Positions 1 through 8,622 of a stretch of 64,000 nucleotides of DNA are shown here, piece after piece (position 1 is the first letter of the stretch; the number at the start of each line of letters is the position of its first letter). The DNA comes from Micromonospora sp. PLK6-60 (GTDB lineage: Bacteria > Actinomycetota > Actinomycetes > Mycobacteriales > Micromonosporaceae): assembly GCF_019890675.1 (NCBI RefSeq), contig NZ_JAIOAA010000009.1:62001-126000 (forward strand). The letters run 5' to 3'. Position numbers and translations under genes: made by a program. The notes beneath the pieces were generated by a model. The model saw only the letters and a program-made list of their open reading frames with translations. It was not told where the DNA came from and searched no databases.

Positions 1-2
1 GG

Positions 3-1232
3 CAGGACGCCCCGGCGGTGGTGGTGGTCAACGCCACCGAGGGCGAGCCGGCAAGCTGGAAGGACAAGGTGCTGCTCACCCGGGCCCCGCACCTCATCCT
101 CGACGGCGCGGCGCTGGCCGCGTACGCGCTGGACGCCGAGGAGATCGTCATCGGGGTCGCCGACGACGACATCGGCCGGGCGTCGCTGACCGAGGCGCTG
201 GGTGAGCGGCGGATGCCGGTGCCGACCAGCATCGTCACCGTGCCGCACCGGTTCATCTCCGGCGAGGGGGGCGCGCTGGTCAACGGGATCAACGGGCTGC
301 CGCACATCCCGCCCGGCACCAAGAAGCGGTCCAGCGACTCCGGGGTCGGCGGGCTGCCCACCCTGCTGTCGAACGCCGAGACGTACGCCCAGGTGGCGGT
401 GGCCGCCCGGCTCGGCCCGTACGAGTACGCGGCGCTGGGCACCGACGACGAGCCGGGCACCGTGCTGTTGACGGTGACCGGCGCGGCCGCCCGCCCGGCC
501 GTGGTGGAGTGCGCCGCCGGCACCCCGCTGCGGGAGATCCTCGAGCTGTGCGAGGTGCCCGACGGGCCGGGCATCCTGACGGGCGGCTACCACGGCAAGT
601 GGATCACCGCCGAGGCGGCGGACCGGGCCGAGGTGTCCCGCAAGGGGCTCGCCGCCGTCGGCGGCACCCTCGGCGCCGGCATCATCGTGCCGCTCGGCCG
701 GGACACCTGCCCGCTCGGCGAGGCCGCGCAGGTGGTGCGCTACCTGGCCGGCGAGTCCGCGGGCCAGTGCGGCCCGTGCAAGATGGGCCTGCCCGAGCTG
801 GCCCGTTCGGTGGACCTCGCGGTCTCCGGCAGCGCGCCGGTGGAGATCGTCCGCGCGGCCGCCGGCAACGTCAAGGGCCGGGGCGCGTGCAGCCACCCCG
901 ACGGTACGGCCCGGTTCGCCCTCTCCGCGATCGAGGTCTTCGCCGAGGATCTGCGGCTGCACACCACCGGCGAGGGCTGCGGCCGGCGGGTCAAGGGGGT
1001 GATGGGGCTGCCCGGGGCCCCCGACGCCGACCCGCGCAAGCTCACCCTCGACTGGTCGCGCTGCGACGGACACGGGCTCTGCGCCCACGTGGTGCCGGAC
1101 TTCATCCGGCTCGACGGCAACGGGTACCCCGCCTTCCCGCCCACCCCGGTGCCGACCTGGCTGCGGGAGGGGGCGCTGAAGGCCGTCAAGGTCTGCCCCG
1201 AACTGGCGCTGCGACTGTCCAAGGTCGAGTAG
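3..1232 (+). CDS. NuoF-like flavoprotein with SLBB, Fe-S and C-terminal ferredoxin modules (5' truncated)
   Basis: The frame is open through the left edge, so the N-terminus is missing; 409 residues are visible. NATEGEPASWKDK and FISGEGGALVNG match the FMN/NADH-binding segments of NuoF (complex I 51-kDa) proteins. An SLBB-like stretch follows, then CGPCKMG plus a downstream Cys (GRGACSHP), the 4Fe-4S pattern of that family. The last 70 residues add a ferredoxin-like CDGHGLC...KVCPE module not found in ordinary NuoF. No nuoE or other complex I genes are adjacent, so this is a stand-alone paralogue that probably passes electrons between NAD(P)H and an unseen partner, perhaps a membrane reductase encoded to the left. 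The family is clear; the role is inference. Confidence 0.8.
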   Translation, partial: QDAPAVVVVNATEGEPASWKDKVLLTRAPHLILDGAALAAYALDAEEIVIGVADDDIGRASLTEALGERRMPVPTSIVTVPHRFISGEGGALVNGINGLPHIPPGTKKRSSDSGVGGLPTLLSNAETYAQVAVAARLGPYEYAALGTDDEPGTVLLTVTGAAARPAVVECAAGTPLREILELCEVPDGPGILTGGYHGKWITAEAADRAEVSRKGLAAVGGTLGAGIIVPLGRDTCPLGEAAQVVRYLAGESAGQCGPCKMGLPELARSVDLAVSGSAPVEIVRAAAGNVKGRGACSHPDGTARFALSAIEVFAEDLRLHTTGEGCGRRVKGVMGLPGAPDADPRKLTLDWSRCDGHGLCAHVVPDFIRLDGNGYPAFPPTPVPTWLREGALKAVKVCPELALRLSKVE

Positions 1233-1251
1233 CCCATTGAGGAGGAGCGGG

Positions 1252-1902
1252 ATGTCGAGGTCGTCGCGGGTGCGCCGGTGGATGCCGACCGCCGGGCTGG
1301 TCGTCGTGCTGCTCGCCGGCGGCTGCGCGGTCGGCGGACCGGCCGGTGAACCGGCCACCGCCGGGTCCGGCCCGTCAGCCGCCACCTCGCCGACCCCGAC
1401 CGGCGCCGTCGGTTCGGCCGAGCCGGCCGGAGCCGGCGCGTCACCGGGCGCTGCGGGCTCATCGGGCGCTGCCGGCCCGGGCGCCTCGTCAGCCATGGTC
1501 CCGGCGGCGCTGCGGTTCACCGGCACCACCCTGGACGGCGCGGCCTTCCCCGCCGCCGCGCTGGCCGGGCGGCCGGTGGTGCTCTGGTTCTGGGCGCCGT
1601 GGTGCGCGACCTGCGCCAGCCAGGCGTGGACGGTGGCCGAGATCGCGCCGAGATACCGCGACACGGTGCCGATCGTCGGGGTCGCCGGGTTGGGCGAGCG
1701 CGCGGCCATGCGGGACTTCGTCACCGAGTTCGACCTGGCCGGCACGCCCCAGCTCGACGACGGCGAAGGGGTGCTCTGGCGGCGGTTCAAGGTGGTCGAG
1801 CAGAGCACCTTCGTGGTGCTCGACCGCAATGGCCGGGTCGTCCACCAGGGCTTCCTGGACGGCGAGTCGCTGACCCGCCGGGTCGCCGAGCTGGCCGGAT
1901 GA
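1252..1902 (+). CDS. TlpA/ResA-like thioredoxin-fold lipoprotein
   Basis: 216 residues. The N-terminus has basic residues, a hydrophobic stretch and a lipobox ending LLAGGC, so the protein is probably a lipoprotein on the outer face of the membrane. A low-complexity Ala/Gly/Ser/Pro linker of about 60 residues leads into a thioredoxin fold with the active site WCATC and the usual FVVLDRNGRVV strand. I chose the ATG with GGAGGA 6-7 bases upstream over an in-frame start 15 bases earlier. It starts 19 bases after the flavoprotein gene and ends 4 bases before the CcdA-like gene. That pairing is typical for extracytoplasmic disulfide reduction or cytochrome c maturation. Confidence 0.85.
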   Translation: MSRSSRVRRWMPTAGLVVVLLAGGCAVGGPAGEPATAGSGPSAATSPTPTGAVGSAEPAGAGASPGAAGSSGAAGPGASSAMVPAALRFTGTTLDGAAFPAAALAGRPVVLWFWAPWCATCASQAWTVAEIAPRYRDTVPIVGVAGLGERAAMRDFVTEFDLAGTPQLDDGEGVLWRRFKVVEQSTFVVLDRNGRVVHQGFLDGESLTRRVAELAG

Positions 1903-1906
1903 CCCG

Positions 1907-2776
1907 GTGGGCACCCCGCTGCTGCTGGCGCTGACCGCCGGCATGCTCGGCGCGGTCAACCCGTGCGGCTTCGCGATGCTGCCGGCGTACCTGTCGCTGC
2001 TGGTCGCCGGGCCCGCCGACGGCCGGGGCGCGGTGCGCCGCGCGCTGCTCGCCACCGCCGGGTTGACCAGCGGGTACGTCCTGGTCTTCGGCGCCTTCGG
2101 GCTGGCGCTGGCCCCGCTGGCCGGCTGGCTGCGGCCCCGGCTGCCGTGGCTCACCGTGTGGCTGGGCCTGCTGCTGGTGGCGCTGGGCTGCTGGCTGCTC
2201 GCCGGCCGGCGGCTGCCCGGCCCGGGCGCGGGGCTGCGGGCGCCCCGGCTCACCCGCTCCTGGGCGTCGATGGCGCTGTTCGGCATGGCGTACGCGCTGG
2301 CGTCGCTGAGCTGCACCGTCGGCCCGTTCCTGGCGATCGTGGTGACCAGCCTGCGGGCCGGCTCGACGCTGCGCGGGCTGGCGCTGTTCGGGGCGTACGC
2401 GATCGGGATGGGGTTGGTGGTCGGGGTGGCCGCCCTCGCGGTGGCCCTGGTCCGCGGCTCGGTGCTGGCCCGGATGCGCCGGACCGGCGCGCTGGTGCCC
2501 CGCCTCGGCGGCCTGGTGCTGCTCGTCGCCGGCGGTTACGTCGCCTGGTACGGCTGGTACGAGGTGCGGCTGGCGCTCGGCCGGCACGACGCCTTCGGCG
2601 ATCCGGTGGTGGTCGCCGCGGCCCGCCTCCAGCAGCGGCTGGTCGCCGTGCTGGACGCCGCCGGCCCGGCGGCCCTGGCAGTGGCCCTGGCCGCGCTGCT
2701 GCTCGCCGCCGGCCTCCGTCGTCGCTGGCCGGCGCTCCGGGGCCGGCTGCGGAGCCGGCGCCCGGCGAAACCCTGA
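1907..2776 (+). CDS. CcdA/DsbD-family thiol-disulfide membrane protein
   Basis: 289 residues, almost entirely hydrophobic with about six membrane segments. The two diagnostic cysteines are visible: NPCGFAMLPAYL in the first segment and SLSCTVGPFL in the fourth. This family carries reducing equivalents from cytoplasmic thioredoxin across the membrane to extracytoplasmic thioredoxin-like proteins. The TlpA-like lipoprotein encoded immediately upstream, with a 4-base gap, is the obvious acceptor. The GTG start is the first in this frame after the upstream stop. The C-terminal arginine-rich tail is cytoplasmic-like. Confidence 0.87.
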   Translation: MGTPLLLALTAGMLGAVNPCGFAMLPAYLSLLVAGPADGRGAVRRALLATAGLTSGYVLVFGAFGLALAPLAGWLRPRLPWLTVWLGLLLVALGCWLLAGRRLPGPGAGLRAPRLTRSWASMALFGMAYALASLSCTVGPFLAIVVTSLRAGSTLRGLALFGAYAIGMGLVVGVAALAVALVRGSVLARMRRTGALVPRLGGLVLLVAGGYVAWYGWYEVRLALGRHDAFGDPVVVAAARLQQRLVAVLDAAGPAALAVALAALLLAAGLRRRWPALRGRLRSRRPAKP

Positions 2777-2871
2777 TCCACCGCGGCCGGCCCCGGCCGC
2801 CTCAGGCGGCGCGACGACGGCGGTGCGGGATGCCGCCACCCAGCTCGCCGGGCCGACAAGGGAACCCCCAA

Positions 2872-2954
2872 CCGCAGACTTTGCTCTGCTGCCCTCGCCG
2901 CAACACTTCTGCCGCCCAGGTGTTGCCTCGGGGGCAGCAGAGCAAAGTCTGCGG
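2872..2954. repeat. Long perfect inverted repeat with nested stem
   Basis: Two 23-base arms, 2872-2894 and 2932-2954, are exact reverse complements; the arm begins ccgcagactttgctctgctg. Inside the 37-base loop a second exact stem, gcaacac/gtgttgc (2900-2906 and 2920-2926), is nested. The element sits between the convergent ccdA-like and serS genes and is separate from the GC-rich terminator nearer serS. The AT-richer core is unlike the surrounding DNA. It could act as a terminator or be a mobile repeat; the sequence alone does not decide. Confidence 0.85.
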
Positions 2955-3054
2955 CGGGGGTGTCCGTCGGCTCGGGCCGGGGGTGGGACGCGCGCGGGGG
3001 CGGGGACGGCGCGTGGGGTGGGACGGCGCGCGGAGTAAGACGGCGCGGGACGGT

Positions 3055-3079
3055 GCGGGGCCGGGAGTCCCGGCCCCGC
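3055..3079. terminator. Bidirectional hairpin between ccdA-like gene and serS
   Basis: gcggggccggga and tcccggccccgc form a near-uninterrupted 12-bp palindrome centred at 3067, lying 22 bases past the serS stop. There is no clear T-run, which is common in high-GC actinomycetes. Confidence 0.6.
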
Positions 3080-3100
3080 CGTCGTCGGGTGGTCAGGCGG

Positions 3101-4387
3101 TCAGCGGACCGGGGTGAGGCGGTCGGTGCCGAGCTTGTCGCGGAGCACCTCGGGCACCAGCACCGAGCCGTCGGCCTGCTGGAACTGCTCCAGGATGGCC
3201 GGGAAGAGCCGGCTGGTGGCCAGCGCCGAACCGTTGAGGGTGTGCACGAACCGGGTCTGCTTGCCGCCCGGCTCGCGGTAGCGGATGGCGGCCCGGCGGG
3301 CCTGGTAGTCGCCGGCCCAGGAGACCGACGACACCTCCTTGTACTTCCCGGTGCTCGGCATCCACACCTCGATGTCGAGGGTCTTCTTCATCGAGGCGCT
3401 GGCGTCGCCGGCGGCGAGCAGGCTGGTCTGGTGGTGCAGCCCGAGCTGCTCGACCAGGCCCTCCACGTGGGCGACCATCGCCGCCAGCGCGGCGTCCGCC
3501 TGGTCGGGCAGGGTGAACTGGAAGATCTCCACCTTGTTGAACTGGTGCCCGCGCACCGTCCCGCGCTCGTCGGAGTGCGAGCCGGCCGCCTCCCGGCGGT
3601 AGCACGGCGTGTAGGCGAACGCCTTCAGCGGCAGCTTCGCCGTCTCCAGGATCTCGTCCTGGTACGCCCCGAGGATCGCCGTCTCCGAGGTGGGCAGCAG
3701 GAACTGCCCGCGCGGGGCGGACTGCCGGTCCAGGTGGTAGACGTCGTCGTAGAACTTCGGGAACTGGCCGGCGGCGAAACCGGCGCTGTCCAGCAGCAGG
3801 TGCGGCGGGAGGAGGAACTCGTACCCGGCCGCGATGTTCCGCTCGATCAGCCAGTTGAGCAGCGCCCACTCCAGCCGAGCGCCCAGCCCGGTGTACATCC
3901 AGAAGCCGGAGCCGCCCAGCTTGACGCCGCGCTCGTGGTCGACCAGGCCGAGCGCCCGGCTCAGCTCCACGTGGTCGCGGACCCGCTCGATCACCGGCGG
4001 CGCGCCGAAGGTGCGCACCACCCGGTTGGCCTCCTTGCCGCCGGGGACCACGTCGTCGGCGGGCAGGTTCGGCAGCTCGCTCATCCGGTCCCGCAGCCGC
4101 GCCTGCACCTCGTCGAGCTGGGTCTCCAGCTCGGCGAGCTGCTTGCGCTCGGCCTCCGGGGCCACCGGCTCCGGCTCCCGGCCGGCCCGCTTCGCCTCCG
4201 CGTACGCCCGGGACTCCGCCTTGCGGCGCTGCCGCTCGGCGTCGATCTCCGTGATCAGCGCGCGTCGCTCCTGGTCCAGCCGCTGGATGTCGTCCAGCGA
4301 CTGACTGACCTCGGCCGGATCCAATCGCTTGGCCAGCGCGACCGCCACCGCCTCGCGATCCTTCCGGATCAACTCCATGTCGAGCAT
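3101..4387 (-). CDS. serS: Seryl-tRNA synthetase
   Basis: 428 residues, the normal length for bacterial SerRS. The first 110 residues form the charged helical hairpin (DAERQRRKAESRAYAEAKR region) that grips the tRNA variable arm. The class II catalytic core follows, including GSGFWMYTGLGARLEWAL, the motif 2 region FAYTPCYRREAAGSHSDERG and the C-terminal motif 3 area with NGSALATSRLFPAILE. The enzyme charges tRNA-Ser, and tRNA-Sec if present. ATG at 4387 has GGAG five bases upstream and gives the family's usual MLD start. Confidence 0.97.
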   Translation of the reverse strand: MLDMELIRKDREAVAVALAKRLDPAEVSQSLDDIQRLDQERRALITEIDAERQRRKAESRAYAEAKRAGREPEPVAPEAERKQLAELETQLDEVQARLRDRMSELPNLPADDVVPGGKEANRVVRTFGAPPVIERVRDHVELSRALGLVDHERGVKLGGSGFWMYTGLGARLEWALLNWLIERNIAAGYEFLLPPHLLLDSAGFAAGQFPKFYDDVYHLDRQSAPRGQFLLPTSETAILGAYQDEILETAKLPLKAFAYTPCYRREAAGSHSDERGTVRGHQFNKVEIFQFTLPDQADAALAAMVAHVEGLVEQLGLHHQTSLLAAGDASASMKKTLDIEVWMPSTGKYKEVSSVSWAGDYQARRAAIRYREPGGKQTRFVHTLNGSALATSRLFPAILEQFQQADGSVLVPEVLRDKLGTDRLTPVR

Positions 4388-4483
4388 GCGCTCCGTACGC
4401 CTCCGTCCGCGGACTCCAGGTGGGACCCCCAGATGCTACCGTCGCCGCCGCACCGGCCTTTCCGCGCCGCCCGGCACGGGACC

Positions 4484-5560
4484 TCAGAGCCGGATCGGCA
4501 TCAGCACCGAGAAGGCGTCCCCGTCGTCCGGCCGGCGCACCGCCAGCGGGGCGATCGGCCCGTCCAGCTCCAGCACCAGTTGGCCGCGGTCGCCCGCGTC
4601 CAGGGCGTCGAGCAGGTAGTGCCGGTTCACCCCGACCCGGACCACGCCCGCCGCCGGCGGCTCGTCGGCCGCCAGCACCCGCAGCCCGGCCGCGTCGAGC
4701 CCGAGCACGGCCACCTCGTGGCGGCTGCCGGCGTACTCCCTGAGCAGTACCTCCCCGGTGGTCAGCGCGGCGCGCAGCGTCAGCACGTCCACCGGCACCC
4801 GGTGTGTGGGGGCGTCGCTGAGCGCCTCGCGCAGCAGCCGGCGGTGGTCCGGGAAGTCGTACGGCAGTCCGACGGCGCGCACCACGCGGCCGGCCACCGA
4901 CGTGACCACCTCGGCCGGGCCGACCGTGAGGTACGCCTCCGCGCCGTCCCCGGTGTCCAGCAGCGCCCGCAGCTCGTCCACCGCGGCGACCGGCAGCAGC
5001 GCGCGGACCGCCGGGCCGTCCACCCGGGCGCCGGCCCGGGCGGTGGCCAGCCGGTGCCGGTCGGTGGCGACCAGCCGCACCCCGTCCGGCTCGACGTCGA
5101 ACAGCACGCCGGCGAGCACCGGCAGCTCCGGGTCGGCGCCGACGGCGAAGCGGACCGCGTCGACGGCGGCGGCCAGGTCGGTACGGGACAGCACGAGTCG
5201 GGTGGTCATCGGTCGCTCCCCGGGGTCGATAAGCGTACGGATCCGGGAGAGCTCGCGGCGGGCGTCGGCGAGGCCGTCCTCCAGCCGGCGCTGGTGCTCG
5301 TCGAGCAGCGCGCCGAGCACGGCCGGCTCGTGCCGGTGCCGCAGCGCGGCGGCGATCCCGGCCAGCGGCATGCCGACCCGGCGCAGCCCGGCCACCAGTC
5401 GGGCCGGGGCCACCTGCTCGTCGGTGTACCAGCGGTAGCCGGTCACCGGGTCGACGAGCGCCGGGGTGAGCACCCCGCTGCGGTCGTAGAACCGCAGCGC
5501 GCTGACCGTCAGGCCGCTGACCCGGGCCAGCTCACCGATGCTGCGCAGTTCGCTCTCCAC
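4484..5560 (-). CDS. MerR-type regulator fused to a DNA polymerase III beta-clamp-like domain
   Basis: 358 residues from the GTG at 5560. Residues 1-70 are a MerR winged helix (SIGELARVSGLTVSALRFYDRSGVL, then TGYRWYTDEQV), followed by a helical linker of about 45 residues. From about residue 118 to the end the sequence resembles the repeated fold of DnaN: RTDLAAAVDAVRFAV, LPVLAGVLFDVEPDGVRLVATD, then YLTV...P.DFPDHRRLL and a C-terminal LMPIRL resembling the clamp end MPIRL. An in-frame start at 5665 would overlap the next gene, and AGGA lies upstream of 5560. The DNA-binding part is secure; what the clamp-like part binds is unknown. Confidence 0.8.
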   Translation of the reverse strand: MESELRSIGELARVSGLTVSALRFYDRSGVLTPALVDPVTGYRWYTDEQVAPARLVAGLRRVGMPLAGIAAALRHRHEPAVLGALLDEHQRRLEDGLADARRELSRIRTLIDPGERPMTTRLVLSRTDLAAAVDAVRFAVGADPELPVLAGVLFDVEPDGVRLVATDRHRLATARAGARVDGPAVRALLPVAAVDELRALLDTGDGAEAYLTVGPAEVVTSVAGRVVRAVGLPYDFPDHRRLLREALSDAPTHRVPVDVLTLRAALTTGEVLLREYAGSRHEVAVLGLDAAGLRVLAADEPPAAGVVRVGVNRHYLLDALDAGDRGQLVLELDGPIAPLAVRRPDDGDAFSVLMPIRL

Positions 5561-5609
5561 GGCGTCCGATCCTGGGGGCTGCACCCGGTCGAGGGTCAAG
5601 CCGGCGGTG

Positions 5610-6779
5610 TCAAAGGGTGCGAAACGCGATGCCCGCGCGGACGAGCCGCTCGAGCAGCGCATCACCCATCGCGGTCACCGGCGTGACCTGCCCCGCCGTG
5701 GCCGGCAGGTCGTCGCCGGCCAGGCAGAGCGCCGACTCGGCGAGCATCTTGGCCGTCTCGTCGTAGCCAGGGTCGCCGCCGGCCACCTCGGTCAGCACCG
5801 TCCGGCCCCCGCCGGTGCCGACGAACCGGACGCGGAACCAGGACTTCGCCCGCTGCTGCGCGCTCGGCCCCTGGCCGGAGGCGAGCCGGCCCATCAGCCA
5901 GCGGCGGGTGGGTGGCAGCCGGGTCAGTGCGAGCAGCCCGCCCAGGCCGGCCCCGGCGGCGAGGACGGTGGGCAGCCGCTTCACCGCGGCGAAGTGCCGG
6001 TAGCGGAAGTCCGGCCCGTACTCCGGGCGGGCCGCGGCGGAGCGGCGGACCACCTGCGGGTCGATCGTCGGCAGCGGCACCGCCCAGGCGCCGACCTCCG
6101 CGGAGCGGCCCACCTTGCCGGGCACCGCGCGGACCCGGCGCCCCTCCGGGCGCTGCTCGACCGCCCGGCGCTCCTGCGCCGCCCGGCTCGCCTCCGCCAT
6201 CCGGGAGAACGCGGTGAGCGCCGAGTGGTAGGTGCCGGCGGAGAACCGGCCGCCGGCCCGGACGAAGCCGTCGACGGCGATCGGCCCGTCCGCCGGCAGT
6301 TGCTTGACGGTGTACCAGACGCCGAGGTCGTGCGGGATCGAGTCGAAGCCGCAGGCGTGCACCAGCCGGGCGCCGGTGCGCACCGCCTCGGCGTGGTGGC
6401 GCACGTACATCCGGTCGACGAACTCCGGCTCACCGGTGATGTCCAGGTAGTCGGTGCCGGCGGCGGCGCACGCGGCCACCAGCGGCTCGCCGTGGTGCAC
6501 GTACGGGCCGACGGTGCTGGCCACCACCCGGGCGCCCTCGGCCACCGCCCGCAGCGAGGCCGGGTCGGTCACGTCGGCGGTGCGCAGCGGCAGGTCGGCC
6601 AGGGCGGGGTCGATCGCGGCGAGCCGGTCCCGCACCGCGGCCAGCCGGGCCGGGTTGCGGCCGGCCAGCGCCCAGCGCAGCCCGGCCGGGGCGTGCCGGG
6701 CCAGGTATTCCGCGGTGAGGCCGCCGGTGAAGCCGGTCGCGCCGAACAGGACCAGGTCGTGCGGGCGGTCGTCGCGCAT
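5610..6779 (-). CDS. Saccharopine dehydrogenase-like NAD(P)-binding reductase (trans-acting enoyl reductase family)
   Basis: 389 residues. The N-terminus has a Rossmann glycine pattern, LVLFGATGFTGGLTAEYLA, followed by TADVTDPASLRAVAEGARVVASTVGPYVHHGEPLVAAC and the YLDITGEPEF signature seen in saccharopine-dehydrogenase-like and mycobacterial trans-acting enoyl reductase proteins. Some of these reduce lipid or polyketide intermediates, but the substrate here cannot be read from sequence. It lies 49 bases upstream of the MerR-clamp gene and 62 bases downstream of the alcohol dehydrogenase gene, all on the minus strand. Confidence 0.82.
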   Translation of the reverse strand: MRDDRPHDLVLFGATGFTGGLTAEYLARHAPAGLRWALAGRNPARLAAVRDRLAAIDPALADLPLRTADVTDPASLRAVAEGARVVASTVGPYVHHGEPLVAACAAAGTDYLDITGEPEFVDRMYVRHHAEAVRTGARLVHACGFDSIPHDLGVWYTVKQLPADGPIAVDGFVRAGGRFSAGTYHSALTAFSRMAEASRAAQERRAVEQRPEGRRVRAVPGKVGRSAEVGAWAVPLPTIDPQVVRRSAAARPEYGPDFRYRHFAAVKRLPTVLAAGAGLGGLLALTRLPPTRRWLMGRLASGQGPSAQQRAKSWFRVRFVGTGGGRTVLTEVAGGDPGYDETAKMLAESALCLAGDDLPATAGQVTPVTAMGDALLERLVRAGIAFRTL

Positions 6780-6841
6780 CCGCCGAGTGTGCCAGCCGCC
6801 GGCCCCGGCCGCGCGGCGGACCGGGTGCCGCCCCGCACCGG

Positions 6842-7996
6842 TCAGGGCGCGAAGACGGTACGGACGCAGCCGTCGGCCCGGTCCCGGAACAGCGCGTACC
6901 CGCCCGGGCCCTGCTCCAGCGGCAGCCGGTGGGTGGCCAGGTGCTCGGTGGCGAGCTGGTCGCGGGCCATCATGTTCAGCAGCCGCGGGATGTAGCGCTG
7001 GCCGTGCTGCCGGGCGCCGTGCAGGGTGAGCCCCTTCTGCATCACCGCGCCGAGCGGGAAGGTGTCGACGAAGCCGGCGAATGTGCCCAGCACCACCACG
7101 GTGCCGCCCTTGCGGCAGGCGTGCACCGCCTCGCGCACCGCGATCGGCCGCTCGGCCCGGCCGACGCCGAACCGGTCGGCCAGCGAGCGGCCCGGCTCCG
7201 CGTCGGCGCCGACCGCCTCCACGCACACGTCCGGCCCTCGACCGCCACTGCGTTCCCGCAGCTCGGCCGGGACGTCGGTGTGCTCGAAGTGCAACGTCTC
7301 GGCGCCGGCGTGCCGCTCGGCCATGTCCAGCCGTTCGGGGTGCCGGTCGATGACGATCACCCGGTCCGCGCCGCGCAGCCGGGCCGCCTGCGCGGTGAGC
7401 TGGCCGACCGCGCCGGCGCCCCACACCGCCACCACGTCGCCGGGGCGCACCCCGCCCAGCTCGGCGCCCATCCAGCCGGACGGGGCGGCGTCCGAGGCGA
7501 ACACCGCCCGGTCGTCGCTGAGCGGCTCGGGCACCCGGAACGCGCCGGTGTCGGCGTACGGGACCCGGGCGTACTCGGCGTGGCTGCCGGCGAAGCCGCC
7601 CAGGGCGGCCGGGTGCCCGAAGCAGCCGCCGGTGGGCTGGCCCCAGGCCGCCTCGGCGCGGTCCGCCGCGGCGCTGCCGTTGTCGCAGCTGGCGTAGAGG
7701 CCCTGCCGGCAGTACCAGCAGGCGCCGCAGGCCACCGCCGCGCAGACCACCACCCGGTCACCCGGGCGGTGCCCGCGTACGTCCGGGCCGACCTCGACCA
7801 CCTCGCCGAGGAACTCGTGGCCGAGCACGTCCCCGGCGGTGAGGAAGGGGGTACGGCCGGACAGCAGCGGCAGGTCGGCCCCGCAGGTGGCGCTGCGCCG
7901 CACCCGGACGATCATGTCCCCGGCGTTGCGCAGCTCCGGGTCGGGCACCTGGCGTACCGCCAACTCCCCGGCGCCCTCCCAGCACAGCGCCCTCAT
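6842..7996 (-). CDS. Zinc-dependent alcohol dehydrogenase (formaldehyde-dehydrogenase-like MDR)
   Basis: 384 residues. Catalytic zinc ligands are visible at SATCGAD and GHEF. The structural zinc loop is CGACWYCRQGLYASC, and the nucleotide-binding glycine motif is VAVWGAGAVGQLTAQAA. The long form with FGHPAALGGFAGSHAEYARVP resembles glutathione-independent formaldehyde dehydrogenase-type MDR enzymes. It oxidises an alcohol or hydroxymethyl adduct with NAD; the exact substrate is unknown. Its ATG overlaps the stop of the upstream small gene (ATGA), so the two are translationally coupled. Confidence 0.88.
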   Translation of the reverse strand: MRALCWEGAGELAVRQVPDPELRNAGDMIVRVRRSATCGADLPLLSGRTPFLTAGDVLGHEFLGEVVEVGPDVRGHRPGDRVVVCAAVACGACWYCRQGLYASCDNGSAAADRAEAAWGQPTGGCFGHPAALGGFAGSHAEYARVPYADTGAFRVPEPLSDDRAVFASDAAPSGWMGAELGGVRPGDVVAVWGAGAVGQLTAQAARLRGADRVIVIDRHPERLDMAERHAGAETLHFEHTDVPAELRERSGGRGPDVCVEAVGADAEPGRSLADRFGVGRAERPIAVREAVHACRKGGTVVVLGTFAGFVDTFPLGAVMQKGLTLHGARQHGQRYIPRLLNMMARDQLATEHLATHRLPLEQGPGGYALFRDRADGCVRTVFAP

Positions 7997-8433
7997 CCGG
8001 GCACCGCCGGGCGGTCCAGCCGGGACCGGTCGGCGCGCAGCACCTCGCCGGTCTCCACGTACTGCTTGGCCTGGCGCAGCGTCTCCCGGATCAGCCGCCC
8101 GGGATCGTCGCCGACCAGGTGCGCCGCCATCCCGGGCAGCGCCGCCCGGCCGGCGAGCTGCCGCGCGGCCAGCTCGGTGCCGCGCCCGCCGGGCGCCGGG
8201 CGCAGGTACAGCTCCACCGCCCCGTCGAGGCGGCGCAGCGGCTCCGGCCACCGGCCCTGCGGCAGCACCTGCTCCGGCGGGCGGTCGACGGTCACCACCT
8301 GCCAGCGGGCGGGTCGCGGGTCGGGGCCGGTCGCGGGCCGGCGTCGCCGGGGTACGCGCAACGCCCGTGCCACGCCGGCGGCCGCGGTGACCAGCACCGT
8401 CCCACCGTGGGCCAGCCGTCCCATCCGTACCAC
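7993..8433 (-). CDS. Small SRPBCC/cyclase-like protein
   Basis: 146 residues from a GTG at 8433 with GGAGG six bases upstream; an ATG three codons later is possible. A short N-terminal hydrophobic stretch (GTVLVTAAAGVARAL) precedes WQVVTVDRPPEQVLPQGRWPEPLRRLDGAVELYLRPAPGGRGTEL, which resembles the strand-rich core of SRPBCC/polyketide cyclase proteins. The C-terminus (LRQAKQYVETGEVL) resembles that of the same group. No catalytic residues are assignable. It overlaps the alcohol dehydrogenase gene by four bases and is divergent from the LAL regulator 190 bp away. Confidence 0.65.
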   Translation of the reverse strand: MVRMGRLAHGGTVLVTAAAGVARALRVPRRRRPATGPDPRPARWQVVTVDRPPEQVLPQGRWPEPLRRLDGAVELYLRPAPGGRGTELAARQLAGRAALPGMAAHLVGDDPGRLIRETLRQAKQYVETGEVLRADRSRLDRPAVPG

Positions 8434-8622
8434 CTGTCCCTCCGCGCGTCCCGGGACGGTCCCGGGGACGGCGGGCGGCCGGTCACGCGCGGCCGGTCGC
8501 CCGCGTACCTCCCCATGGTCGGCCGGGGGTGGGTGAAGCGGGCTCGCCCTGAAGGGGTGAACCGGGCCGGGCCGGGTAACCGCCCGCCGGAGCGGGGGTG
8601 CGAGCGTCGGTGGGGAGGCCGG

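Noticed and set aside
4388..4483. T-box-like leader before serS (ggtgggacc seen on the plus strand)
   Set aside because: The motif is on the wrong strand for serS and no antiterminator structure is visible.
5561..5665. Longer start for the MerR-clamp gene at 5665
   Set aside because: It would overlap the 3' end of the upstream reductase gene by more than 50 bases and add residues not matching MerR; GTG 5560 has a better ribosome-binding site.
2960..5686. 908-residue plus-strand open frame
   Set aside because: Antisense shadow of serS and the MerR-clamp gene; composition is low-complexity and no motifs are present.
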